Source: an uncultured Prevotellaceae bacterium
GTDB taxonomy: Bacteria > Bacteroidota > Bacteroidia > Bacteroidales > Bacteroidaceae
Assembly: GCA_902801155.1 (NCBI GenBank)
Contig: CADCHG010000018.1
Location: 1 to 46,098, forward strand
Reading direction: 5' to 3'
Length of the DNA stretch: 46,098 bases
The notes beneath the pieces are model-generated. The model was not told the DNA's origin. It was given only the letters and a program-made list of their open reading frames with translations, and did not search any database. A program made the position numbers and the translations under genes. Of the stretch, positions 25,135-32,876 are shown one piece after another (within the stretch, counting starts at the first letter, position 1; each line of letters begins with the position of its first letter).

Positions 25135-27288
25135 ATGAAGGTATATCAGACAAATGAGATTAAGAACATTGCCCTTCTCGGCAATGACGGCTCTGGTAAG
25201 ACCACTCTTACGGAGTCGCTCCTTTATGAGGCTGGTGTCATCCAGCGTCGCGGTCGTATAACGCAAAAGAACACTGTTTCTGACTATTTCCCAGTTGAGC
25301 AGGAATATGGCTACTCAGTGTTCTCAACCGTATATAACGTAGAATGGAACAATAAGAAGCTCAACATCATTGACTGTCCTGGTTCTGATGATTTCGTGGG
25401 TGCAGCTCTTACTGCCCTCAACGTAACTGATACTGCCGTACTCCTTATCAATGGTCAGTATGGTCCTGAGGTCGGTACGCAGAACCATTTCCGTTACACC
25501 GAAAAGCTGAAGAAACCTGTTATCTTCCTTGTTAACCAGCTTGATGCCGAGAAATGCGATTTCAACAATAGCTTGGATCGCCTGAAGGAAATTTATGGTA
25601 GCAAGGTCGTTCCTATCCAGTATCCACTTAACGAAGGTCCTAATTTCAACGCTCTCATCGACGTGCTGTTGATGAAGAAGTATTCATGGGGACCTGAAGG
25701 CGGTGCTCCTACTATAGAGGAGATTCCTGCAGAGGAGATGGATAAGGCGATGGAGATGCACAAGGCTCTCGTGGAGGCTGCTGCTGAGAATGACGAGGGA
25801 CTTATGGATAAGTTCTTCGAGACAGAGACTCTGACAGAGGACGAGATGCGTGAGGGTATACGCAAGGGACTTGTTACCCGTTCTATCTTCCCGGTATTCT
25901 GCGTATGTGCGGTGAAGAGTATGGGTGTCCGCCGTCTGATGGAGTTCCTTGGCAACGTCGTTCCTTTCGTTGACGAGATGCCGAAGGTTCACAACACACG
26001 TGGTGAGGAAGTGCCTATTGATGCTAACGGACCTGAGTCTGTTTATTTCTTCAAGACAGGCGTTGAGCCACATATCGGTGAGGTGCAGTATTTCAAGGTT
26101 ATGAGCGGTTGCATCAAGCCTGGTGATGATCTCAGTAATGCGGATCGTGGCTCAAAGGAGCGCATCGGTCAGATATATGTATGTGCAGGTGCTAACCGTG
26201 TGCCTGTTGATGAACTTAGGGCTGGTGATATCGGCTGTGCAGTTAAGCTGAAGGATGTCAAGACTGGCAATACTCGCGATGGTAAGGACTGCGAGAACAG
26301 ATTCGACTTCATCAAGTATCCTAATCCTAAGTTCTCTCGTGCTATCAAGGCAAAGAATGAGGCTGAAACCGAGAAACTGATGGCTGCTTTGACAAGAATG
26401 CGACAGGAAGACCCAACATGGGTTGTGGAGCAGAGTAAGGAGCTTCGTCAGGTCATCGTTCATGGTCAGGGTGAGTTCCACCTCCGCACATTGAAGTGGC
26501 GTTTGGAGAATAATGAGAAGATTATGGTCGAATTCATCGAGCCAAAGATTCCATATCGTGAGACTATCACCAAGAGTGCTCAGGCTGAGTATCGCCATAA
26601 GAAGCAGTCGGGTGGTGCAGGTCAGTTTGGTGAGGTTCATCTTATCGTTGAGCCATACGCAGACGGTATGCCTGATCCAACCACATACAAGCTCAATGGT
26701 CAGGAAGTGAAGATCAACGTGAAGTCTCGTGAGGAAGTTCCGTTGGAATGGGGCGGTAAGCTCGTATTCATCAATACCGTTGTGGGTGGTGCTATTGATA
26801 TGCGCTTCATGCCTGCAATCCTCAAGGGCGTGATGGAGAAGATGGAGCGTGGTCCGCTGACAGGCTCTTACGCTCGTGATGTTCGTGTGATCGTATATGA
26901 TGGTAAGATGCACCCTGTTGACTCTAACGAACTCTCATTCATGCTTGCTGCACGTAATGCGTTCTCTGAGGCATTCAAGAATGCAGGTCCAAAGATTCTT
27001 GAGCCTATCTATGACCTCGAGGTGTATGTACCTGCTGACTGCATGGGTGATGTGATGTCTGACCTTCAGGGTCGTCGTGCCCTCATCATGGGTATGGACT
27101 CAGAGAATGGCTATCAGAAGCTTCAGGCAAAGATTCCGTTGAAAGAGTTGTCAAGCTATTCTATCGCTTTGAGCTCTCTCACAGGTGGTCGCGCATCATT
27201 CACCACAAAGTTCGCTTCTTACGAGCTTGTTCCTAACGACATCCAGCAGAAGCTCATTGCCGAGCATGAGGCTGAGGAAGAGGAATAG
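25135..27288 (+). CDS. Elongation factor G paralogue (EF-G2-like) with altered GTPase motifs
   Basis: This 717-aa protein has the whole five-domain EF-G fold; for example, the domain IV region is QSGGAGQFGEVHLIVEP. The G domain departs from canonical EF-G at key places. The P-loop is GNDGSGKTT (16-24). Switch I is EQEYGYS (55-61) instead of EQERGIT. Switch II is DCPGSDDF (80-87), with Ser84 where the catalytic His stands in DxPGHxDF. The G4 motif is NQLD rather than NKMD. Bacteroides thetaiotaomicron has a paralogue (EF-G2) reported to support translation in starvation without GTP hydrolysis, and this is probably its orthologue. It is not the housekeeping fusA. It is monogenic with its own promoter. 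Confidence 0.9.
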   Translation: MKVYQTNEIKNIALLGNDGSGKTTLTESLLYEAGVIQRRGRITQKNTVSDYFPVEQEYGYSVFSTVYNVEWNNKKLNIIDCPGSDDFVGAALTALNVTDTAVLLINGQYGPEVGTQNHFRYTEKLKKPVIFLVNQLDAEKCDFNNSLDRLKEIYGSKVVPIQYPLNEGPNFNALIDVLLMKKYSWGPEGGAPTIEEIPAEEMDKAMEMHKALVEAAAENDEGLMDKFFETETLTEDEMREGIRKGLVTRSIFPVFCVCAVKSMGVRRLMEFLGNVVPFVDEMPKVHNTRGEEVPIDANGPESVYFFKTGVEPHIGEVQYFKVMSGCIKPGDDLSNADRGSKERIGQIYVCAGANRVPVDELRAGDIGCAVKLKDVKTGNTRDGKDCENRFDFIKYPNPKFSRAIKAKNEAETEKLMAALTRMRQEDPTWVVEQSKELRQVIVHGQGEFHLRTLKWRLENNEKIMVEFIEPKIPYRETITKSAQAEYRHKKQSGGAGQFGEVHLIVEPYADGMPDPTTYKLNGQEVKINVKSREEVPLEWGGKLVFINTVVGGAIDMRFMPAILKGVMEKMERGPLTGSYARDVRVIVYDGKMHPVDSNELSFMLAARNAFSEAFKNAGPKILEPIYDLEVYVPADCMGDVMSDLQGRRALIMGMDSENGYQKLQAKIPLKELSSYSIALSSLTGGRASFTTKFASYELVPNDIQQKLIAEHEAEEEE

Positions 27289-27326
27289 TGAGTTGAGTGT
27301 AAAGTATAAAGAATAAAGTATAAAGT

Positions 27327-27367
27327 TTGCCATCTGTTCAGTTTATATGAGCAGACGGCAATTTCTT
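27327..27367 (+). terminator. Probable terminator of the EF-G2 gene
   Basis: TTGCCATCTGTTC and GAGCAGACGGCAA pair at 11 of 13 positions, followed by ATTTCTTT. It is 39 bp past the stop. Confidence 0.7.
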
Positions 27368-27392
27368 TAATGAATGCGATAGAGAGCAACGG

Positions 27393-28056
27393 ATTACTTG
27401 TACACTATTTTTCTTATTGTTACCTGTTACTTGTTACCGATAATGCGTTAAGAATTACATGCACACTATTTTCCTTATTGTTACCTGTTACTTGTTACCG
27501 ATGGTTCCTTCGATGTTGCTTAGTTCTTCCTCCGTTGTAAATTCGTTGTAAGTCCGTTCTACCTTCGTTCTGCCTTCGCTATGGGTTCGCTCTGCCTTCG
27601 CTATTCCGCCTATTCTATAGCGAAGGAAAATGGGACTTACATGGGAGTCACATAGGACTCACATAAGAGTCACAATGAAAGTGAGGGAAAGGCGCATGAA
27701 GGAATTGAAGGGAAATCAGCGTTTTTTGCATGATTTCTTAACCACTAATTCTGCCAAGGAATGCACTTGATGTTACCTCGTTTTATCGTGATTTGCCTCA
27801 GTCTTATCTGTGTTGATACCCTTAACCGCTTTATTATCAGTATTATGTGGTGATAGGGCTGCACTATTGAAGGACATCCTCATGCACTAAAATCTGCATT
27901 GGTAACAAGTAACAGGTAACAATAAGGATTTTTGTGAGCCCTGATTTTACTGAAATCTTCTAAGGAGTTTATATACCTTATTATATATAGATATTATAAA
28001 ATAGGCTGTCCACTTTTCACCAATTTCCTTATTGTTACCCGTTACTTGTTACTGAT
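27393..28056. repeat. Four copies of a 30-50 bp repeat in a 1-kb gene-free gap
   Basis: The motif ATTGTTACCTGTTACTTGTT recurs. Two copies are direct and extended (27,393-27,441 and 27,454-27,502; 46 of 49 match, period 61). One copy is inverted (27,898-27,928) and one is direct with two changes (28,025-28,056). The inverted copy can pair with any of the other three. The rest of the gap (27,289-28,185) has no credible gene. It also contains CCTTCG-type short repeats and AT-rich DNA. Confidence 0.85.
27548..27640. repeat. Inverted repeat with degenerate 12-bp CCTTCG units
   Basis: CCTTCGCTAT (27,595-27,604) pairs with ATAGCGAAGG (27,617-27,626), and outside it GTAAGTCC (27,548-27,555) pairs with GGACTTAC (27,633-27,640). 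The left side is made of repeats of the CCTTCGYTMTG type. Confidence 0.75.
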
Positions 28057-28130
28057 GTGTTTATGGGCTGATTGCGAATTTCCGTTCAAAATTAAGTGCG
28101 GTTGCTCATAGTGACAATTTGTACCTTCAG

Positions 28131-28217
28131 AATTACCACACTAATTATAAAAATTACCACACTAATTATGCACATGTAGAAAAAATTTGGATGTATGAAA
28201 AAATTGTTGTAATTTTG
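28131..28217 (+). promoter_or_regulatory. Promoter of queH with an upstream 18-bp direct repeat
   Basis: TTTG at 28,186-28,189, 20 bp, TAATTTTG at 28,210-28,217: a consensus Bacteroidetes promoter. Immediately upstream, AATTACCACACTAATTAT occurs twice (28,131-28,148 and 28,152-28,169), 21 bp apart, which is about two helical turns, as expected for paired activator sites. A GAGCCCGAGGGCTC hairpin lies in the leader. I found no preQ1 riboswitch pattern. Confidence 0.7.
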
Positions 28218-28279
28218 TAATCGACAACGAGCCCGAGGGCTCAATCATAACTTCCGAACTTCAGTAAACAACTCACGAT

Positions 28280-28843
28280 ATGAAAGACGTTTTACTACAT
28301 TGCTGCTGTGCCCCTTGTTCAAGTGCCATTCTTGAGTGGATGCTTGCCAATGATGTTCGTCCTACGCTGTTCTACTGCAATCCGAATATCTTCCCCGAGG
28401 AGGAATATCTCATAAGGAAGAACGAGATAACACGATATGCGGAAAAACTCGGTATCACCATTATTGATGATGACTACAATCACGAGGCGTGGCTTTGTAA
28501 AATCAAGGGCATGGAGAATGAGCCTGAGCGTGGTAGGCGTTGCCTTGAGTGCTTCAAGATTCGCTTGCTCAGAACTGCGGAGAAGTGCAAGGAACTGGGT
28601 ATTGCAGAGTTCACCACCACGCTTGCATCAAGCCGTTGGAAGTCTCTCGACCAGATAAACGAGGCTGGTGCTTGGGCTGCTGAACAGGTGGGAGGTGTGA
28701 CCTTCGATGACCGTAACTGGCGAAAGGGAGGCTTGCAGCAGCGTCGTAATGAACTGCTGAAGGAAAACGGTTTCTACAATCAGCTATACTGCGGTTGCGA
28801 GTTCAGCATACGAAAAGAGAAATTAGAGGAAAGTGTAAAGTAG
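28280..28843 (+). CDS. queH: Epoxyqueuosine reductase QueH
   Basis: QueH reduces epoxyqueuosine to queuosine in tRNA, the last step of queuosine synthesis, and replaces the cobalamin-dependent QueG. The 187-aa product shows the family's cysteine and metal motifs: HCCCAPCSS at the N terminus, CLECFKIRL in the middle and YCGCEFSI near the C terminus. FEEEY-like PEEEYLIRK after the FYCNPNI strand is also typical (former DUF208). The gene has a consensus promoter and precedes the GH53-cyclophilin gene by 28 bp. Confidence 0.95.
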   Translation: MKDVLLHCCCAPCSSAILEWMLANDVRPTLFYCNPNIFPEEEYLIRKNEITRYAEKLGITIIDDDYNHEAWLCKIKGMENEPERGRRCLECFKIRLLRTAEKCKELGIAEFTTTLASSRWKSLDQINEAGAWAAEQVGGVTFDDRNWRKGGLQQRRNELLKENGFYNQLYCGCEFSIRKEKLEESVK

Positions 28844-28871
28844 AAAGTAGAAATTGTAAAGAATAAGATAT

Positions 28872-30539
28872 ATGAAAAGGACATTAGCTGTTATATCTCT
28901 TGCTTTTATGGCGCTTACAGGCTTCGCACAGGATTTCTATCTTGGCGCGGACATCAGTTGGAAGACAGAACTGGAGAGCAAGGGCAGAAAACTATACAAT
29001 TGGAAAGGTGAGGAGCGTGAATGTACTGCCCTGATGAAGGAGATGGGCATGAATGCCATCCGCTTGCGTGTGTGGGTTGATCCTTCGGAGCATGAAAACT
29101 GGTGCAATAAGGAAGACCTGCTGGCAAAGGCGAAGCGTGCCAAGGAACTTGGTATGGAGGTTATGGTGGATTTCCACTATAGTGACTGGTGGGCTGATCC
29201 CGGCAAGCAGAATATTCCGAAAGCATGGGAGAAACTCTCGTTCAAGAAGATGACCGCTGCATTGGCTACCCATACCAATGAGGTGCTTACTCTTTTGAAG
29301 GATAATGGAATAACTCCTAAATGGGTTCAGGTGGGTAATGAGACAAGTAACGGTATGCTATGGCCTCTCGGAAAACTTGATCAGAACCCAAAGCAATATG
29401 CAGGATTCTTTGCTGCGGGATATGATGCCGTTAAGGCGGTGTTCCCTGATGCACAGGTCATCGTGCACCTCGATAGTGGCTTTGACAGTAGTCTTTATAG
29501 TCGTAACCTCGATGCCCTGAAGGATAACGATGCCAAATGGGATATTATCGGTATGTCTCTCTATCCTTATTGGGCAATGAAGTCTGGAAAAGAGTCTAAT
29601 GCCTTTATGACAATACACGATTGTTTGAAGAATATCCGTAAGGTGAGCGAGAAATATGGTACTGACGTGATGATTGTCGAGACTGGATATGAGGTTGACG
29701 AACAGAAGCCTTGGGTGATGGAGCAGGGTAGGGAGCAGTATGCAGAGCTTATCCGCAGGATGAAGAACGACACTAAAGGGCGCTGTAGGGGCGTGTTCTA
29801 CTGGGAACCTGAATGTCGTCCGTCGCAATATAATCTTGGTGCTTTTTCCGAGGAAGGAAAGCCAACAGCCATAATGAGAGCCTTGCTCGATGAGCAGATT
29901 CGTGAGGGTAGGATGGATTTGGCTAAGTTGTATGACCGTAAGCTCGTGAAGCTTCATACAACTGAGGGCGACATCGTTGTTGAATTGTATAACGAGACCC
30001 CAAAGCATCGTGATAACTTCCTGCGTCTGGCAAAGACTGGCTCACTTGATTCCACGCTCTTCCATCGCGTTATAAAGGACTTCATGATTCAGGGTGGTGA
30101 TCCTGACTCAAAGACGGCCTCATATACGTCTAAGGATAATCCTACACCGCTCGGCAGTTCGGTGGTTCCGGGCGAGAATGGTGAGGAGCATATTGATGCA
30201 GAGATATTATATCCTCAGTTCTTCCATAAGCGTGGTGCTTTGTGTGCAGCGCGTGATGGTGATGAACAGAATCCGCAGTTCAAGAGTTCTACATCTCAAT
30301 TCTACATCACATGGGGCAAATGGCCTGTGCAGAAGGGAAAGAGCCCTTACAAGGAATGTCTTGAATATTACGAAGGCTATCAGCAAAGTGGCACTCCGTG
30401 GCTGGATGGCGGTTATACCGTTTTCGGACAGGTGGTAAGCGGTCTTGATGTGGTTGAAAAGATTTTGCAGTCGGAAACCGACGGCTTGAGTCGTCCTTTG
30501 ATTGATGTGAGGATTCTCAAGTTCGAGGTATTGAATTAA
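28872..30539 (+). CDS. Fusion: GH53 endo-beta-1,4-galactanase + cyclophilin-type peptidyl-prolyl isomerase
   Basis: This is one uninterrupted 555-aa reading frame. Residues 1-20 form a signal peptide (RTLAVISLAFMALTGFAQ). Residues about 22-340 are a complete GH53 arabinogalactan endogalactanase. It starts YLGADISW, with GMNAIRLRVWVDP, the acid/base Glu157 in VQVGNETSNG, and the nucleophile Glu270 in MIVETGY. Residues about 355-555 are a cyclophilin (LHTTEGDIVVELYNETPKHRDNFLRLA, FHRVIKDFMIQGGD with Arg399 in the catalytic position, SQFYITWG, TVFGQVVSGLDVVEKI). Both domains look intact. I know of no standard architecture joining these, so it is a real oddity or an in-frame deletion. It should act in the periplasm or outside the cell on pectic galactan. 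Confidence 0.92.
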   Translation: MKRTLAVISLAFMALTGFAQDFYLGADISWKTELESKGRKLYNWKGEERECTALMKEMGMNAIRLRVWVDPSEHENWCNKEDLLAKAKRAKELGMEVMVDFHYSDWWADPGKQNIPKAWEKLSFKKMTAALATHTNEVLTLLKDNGITPKWVQVGNETSNGMLWPLGKLDQNPKQYAGFFAAGYDAVKAVFPDAQVIVHLDSGFDSSLYSRNLDALKDNDAKWDIIGMSLYPYWAMKSGKESNAFMTIHDCLKNIRKVSEKYGTDVMIVETGYEVDEQKPWVMEQGREQYAELIRRMKNDTKGRCRGVFYWEPECRPSQYNLGAFSEEGKPTAIMRALLDEQIREGRMDLAKLYDRKLVKLHTTEGDIVVELYNETPKHRDNFLRLAKTGSLDSTLFHRVIKDFMIQGGDPDSKTASYTSKDNPTPLGSSVVPGENGEEHIDAEILYPQFFHKRGALCAARDGDEQNPQFKSSTSQFYITWGKWPVQKGKSPYKECLEYYEGYQQSGTPWLDGGYTVFGQVVSGLDVVEKILQSETDGLSRPLIDVRILKFEVLN

Positions 30540-30790
30540 TGTCTTCGCTTCATCCTTGTTCTTCCCATCTGCCTCCTATGTAAGTCCTATCGCGAATTGG
30601 ATTTGCATGGGATTTGGTGTGGATTTGCAACGGAGGAACAATAAACATATCCCTCTACTTACTTATACTCCAAAATCGAAAAAAAACAAGGGCAATACCC
30701 AACTTTTTTTCATTTCTTCCGAAAACGCGAAAATTTCATTATTTCAATTGTTTTGGACACACGCAGTTTGGTGATTTGCCTTTAATATTT

Positions 30791-31278
30791 AACGTCAGTT
30801 CGACGAAAATAAATATGGGTTCGCTTTGCTTTGAAACATTAATTACGACGTTAATTAAGACATTAATTTGGACATAAATATTAACGAATATTTAAGCCAT
30901 AAGGATCGTTAATGTTATAATTAATGTTTGCTTAAGCTCTGAACTGTCTGGAAGACAGTACCATGAGTAACCCCGTACATACGAGTGAAACGAGGATGTG
31001 CGGGGATATAGTGCCAATCCCATCCTACTGCCTGGAGGGCAGTACATAGGTAATCAGGTACAGTCTTCCAGGCTGGAAATGTAGTTGTTGCTTGCTATCC
31101 GAGGGCATCCTCTCCTTCGTCGAGTATGCACCTCGGTTACTCATTGTACTGTCTTCCTGACAGTTCAGAGTTTGCGACTGTCTTGCTGATGAGCATAGCG
31201 AATAAACTTGAATTAAAGTGTATTAATGTCCCAATTAATGTTATACAAAGTATAGAAAATTTTCGTCGAACTCACGTT
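30791..31278. repeat. 488-bp nested palindrome (element B)
   Basis: At least four arm pairs share a centre near 31,035-31,054. The ends 30,791-30,810 / 31,259-31,278 match at 19 of 20. 30,861-30,880 / 31,221-31,240 match at 18 of 20. 30,937-30,971 / 31,136-31,170 match at 33 of 35 and continue inward less exactly. 31,031-31,045 / 31,058-31,072 match at 12 of 15. The arms themselves contain hairpins such as ACTGTCTGGAAGACAGT, CCCCGTACAT/ATGTGCGGGG (30,971-31,005) and CCGAGGGCAT/ATGCACCTCGG (31,099-31,136). The end motif CGTGAGTTCGACGAAAA is shared with element A at 6,052-6,206. Confidence 0.88.
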
Positions 31279-31331
31279 TTTATATAGATGTTATTTTCTA
31301 GGTGTAGTTCTTGGTGTGAGGCTGGATACAT

Positions 31332-31690
31332 GTGCATATTTTTAATTGAAATAATTGAAATAATTGAAATAATCGCAGTTTTTTACAATACGCACACAAT
31401 CAGGCAGATACAGGGCATTTCACTCTACGGCATTTCAATTATTTCAATTATTTCAATTAAATTTGGACACACGCTGTAAGAGTGCCTATAACTATAATAT
31501 TTATATATGTAATTATATATATAAATATTAAATTCATGTACAGGTTATCGCAAACGGTGAGATGTGCGTGCATATTTTTTATTGAAATAATTGAAATAAT
31601 TGTAATTTCCCACTAATTGTACATCGTCAGACACCATCTACTGCATTTCAATTATTACAAATATTTCAATTGATTTTGGGCATGCTTTTG
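31332..31690. repeat. Two tandem AATTGAAAT hairpin units
   Basis: In unit 1, three exact AATTGAAAT nonamers (31,344-31,370) are inverted perfectly, 27 of 27, at 31,432-31,458. In unit 2, 31,581-31,602 and about 31,644-31,670 form a less perfect version. Both units are preceded by GTGCATATTTTT-like sequence and followed by TTTGGACACACGC-like sequence. A half unit (ATTTCAATTGTTTTGGACACACGC) lies at 30,741-30,764, outside element B. Confidence 0.85.
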
Positions 31691-31879
31691 AGGTGACAAC
31701 AAATGCTAATATCAGGTACAGATATCTGTGGAGGGAAGGTGAGAATGAGTGTGCGTTATTGAATTTTAGGCCTTCAGAAAAAAAATGAAAAAAAAGTTGC
31801 CATTCCCCCCTTGTTTTTTTCGCATTTTGGAGTATAAGTAAGTAGAGGGCTTATGAAAAATTCAACTTGCGAAAGTTGG

Positions 31880-31913
31880 GAAAAGAATAAAGCCCGGCGA
31901 GATGCCGAGCTTT
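31880..31913 (-). terminator. Rho-independent terminator of the ECF sigma operon
   Basis: On the minus strand, AAAGCTCGGC and GCCGGGCTTT pair (one T-G pair, 5-nt loop) and are followed by ATTCTTTT, right after the stop at 31,916. Confidence 0.85.
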
Positions 31914-31915
31914 CG

Positions 31916-32425
31916 TTATTTGTTTCTTGGATGATGTGGCTGTGGTTGTGGCTGTGGTGGTCTTGGTCTTGAGAAGTTACGCATCACATTGCGATTGAAG
32001 CGTTCTTCTGCGCGAATGAATTTGAGAACCTTTGTAGCTGGCATCACTTTGATGAACTGCTTGTGATATTGTAACTGAAGTTTTTTTATTGACAATTCAC
32101 GCTCATCGTATGCGAGAATGACAGCTTCCGCAGCCTTGTTGTCATTGTATGCAGCTTTGTCGAATACGTTCTTCTTCATATATATAGCACGCTGCTTCTT
32201 AAGCATCTCACGGTAGAGTGGAAAGAATCTTTGCGCCTCCTGCTTCGTGAGACAAGCCTCGCGGATGATGCAGGCCTCTAGTTCACGTTGATAGCGTTCC
32301 GGGTCAAATTTCTTTTGCTCATCCCTGCGACCTTCCGTGCGTTCATCTTGCCTTGAATCATTATTCTGTGCGGGCAATGGAAGAACCATCACAAGAGCTA
32401 AGATAAGTGTAATTATATATTTCAT
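31916..32425 (-). CDS. Periplasmic Spy/CpxP-like protein, last gene of an ECF sigma operon
   Basis: This 169-aa protein has a signal peptide (KYIITLILALVMVLPLPAQ) and a highly charged helical body with heptad-like spacing. LTKQEAQRFFPLYREMLKKQR resembles the LTxxQ motif of Spy/CpxP-type periplasmic chaperones, but this is a resemblance only. The C terminus is Pro/Gln/His-rich. As the fourth gene of the LDT-sigma-anti-sigma unit it could buffer or report envelope stress. No catalytic residues are visible. Confidence 0.72.
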   Translation of the reverse strand: MKYIITLILALVMVLPLPAQNNDSRQDERTEGRRDEQKKFDPERYQRELEACIIREACLTKQEAQRFFPLYREMLKKQRAIYMKKNVFDKAAYNDNKAAEAVILAYDERELSIKKLQLQYHKQFIKVMPATKVLKFIRAEERFNRNVMRNFSRPRPPQPQPQPHHPRNK

Positions 32426-32451
32426 TTCTTATGATTTAAGGGGTGATTGTC

Positions 32452-32829
32452 CTATTCTTCTGCCAGCATCTGATACATGTCGTGATTATCGAGCATTGTA
32501 TAGTCTGCTGCCTGATTGAAGGCATCATCACTTGTGAAAAAACTTTGTTGTGCGGTTGCAGGCACTTCTGAAGTGTCTGTGTCCTTGAATGTGAATAATA
32601 CGGCACTTACTCCGATTACGAGCACACAAGCACATGCTGCAGCCCAACGGAGCACATGCATGCGGACATTCTTTGTCTGGGCTGGCTTTTCGCTCTTCTG
32701 GGCTGATGCCTGCCTTGCAACGTTTTCCATGATGCGCGTGTTAAGCGAATCAAAATATCCTGCAGGAACCTTGAACGGATTCTGCTTTAGTTGCTCCTTG
32801 TCGAATATGTCGTTAAAGTCGTTATTCAT
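32452..32829 (-). CDS. Putative anti-sigma factor, single-pass membrane protein
   Basis: This 125-aa protein has an N-terminal soluble part of about 58 residues (FDKEQLKQNPFKVPAGYFDSLNTRIM), one membrane segment (WAAACACVLVIGVSAVLF, about 62-79) and a short periplasmic tail. The KxNPFxVPxGYFxxL pattern is frequent in small membrane proteins encoded next to ECF sigma factors in Bacteroidetes. It directly follows the sigma gene (47 bp). The anti-sigma role is inferred from position and topology; no zinc-binding HxxxCxxC motif is present. Confidence 0.75.
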   Translation of the reverse strand: MNNDFNDIFDKEQLKQNPFKVPAGYFDSLNTRIMENVARQASAQKSEKPAQTKNVRMHVLRWAAACACVLVIGVSAVLFTFKDTDTSEVPATAQQSFFTSDDAFNQAADYTMLDNHDMYQMLAEE

Positions 32830-32876
32830 AATATTTTTTCCTTTCTAATGTTTTGACGAATGATAATTGCAAAAGT

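Larger units (their letters stand above)
30651..31849. mobile_element. 1.2-kb non-coding element with long terminal inverted repeats
   Basis: The first 26 bases (30,651-30,676) are a perfect inverted copy of the last 26 (31,824-31,849). The match continues imperfectly for about 72 bp on each side, through A-runs and an AACTTTTTTTCATTT block. No credible ORF lies inside. The interior holds a 488-bp palindrome and two AATTGAAAT hairpins, so the region appears to be a nest of palindromic elements. Mobility is inferred only from the terminal repeats, and I did not identify a target-site duplication. Confidence 0.7.

Noticed and set aside
27393-28056. CRISPR array
   Set aside because: The repeats occur in both orientations, spacing is irregular (61 bp to hundreds), and no cas genes are nearby.
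28218-28279. preQ1 riboswitch upstream of queH
   Set aside because: No A-rich pseudoknot tail or typical GGTTC...CTA arrangement is visible; only a short GAGCCC/GGGCTC hairpin.
30937-31170. Known structured RNA (group II intron core, OLE, GOLLD-like)
   Set aside because: I could not identify domain V or other family hallmarks; near-perfect 35-bp arms look like a DNA palindrome rather than a conserved RNA fold.
30540-31479. Short ORFs within the 1.2-kb palindromic island
   Set aside because: Each is 60-90 codons with biased AT composition, no conserved-looking domain, no promoter box at a sensible distance, and falls across inverted repeats.
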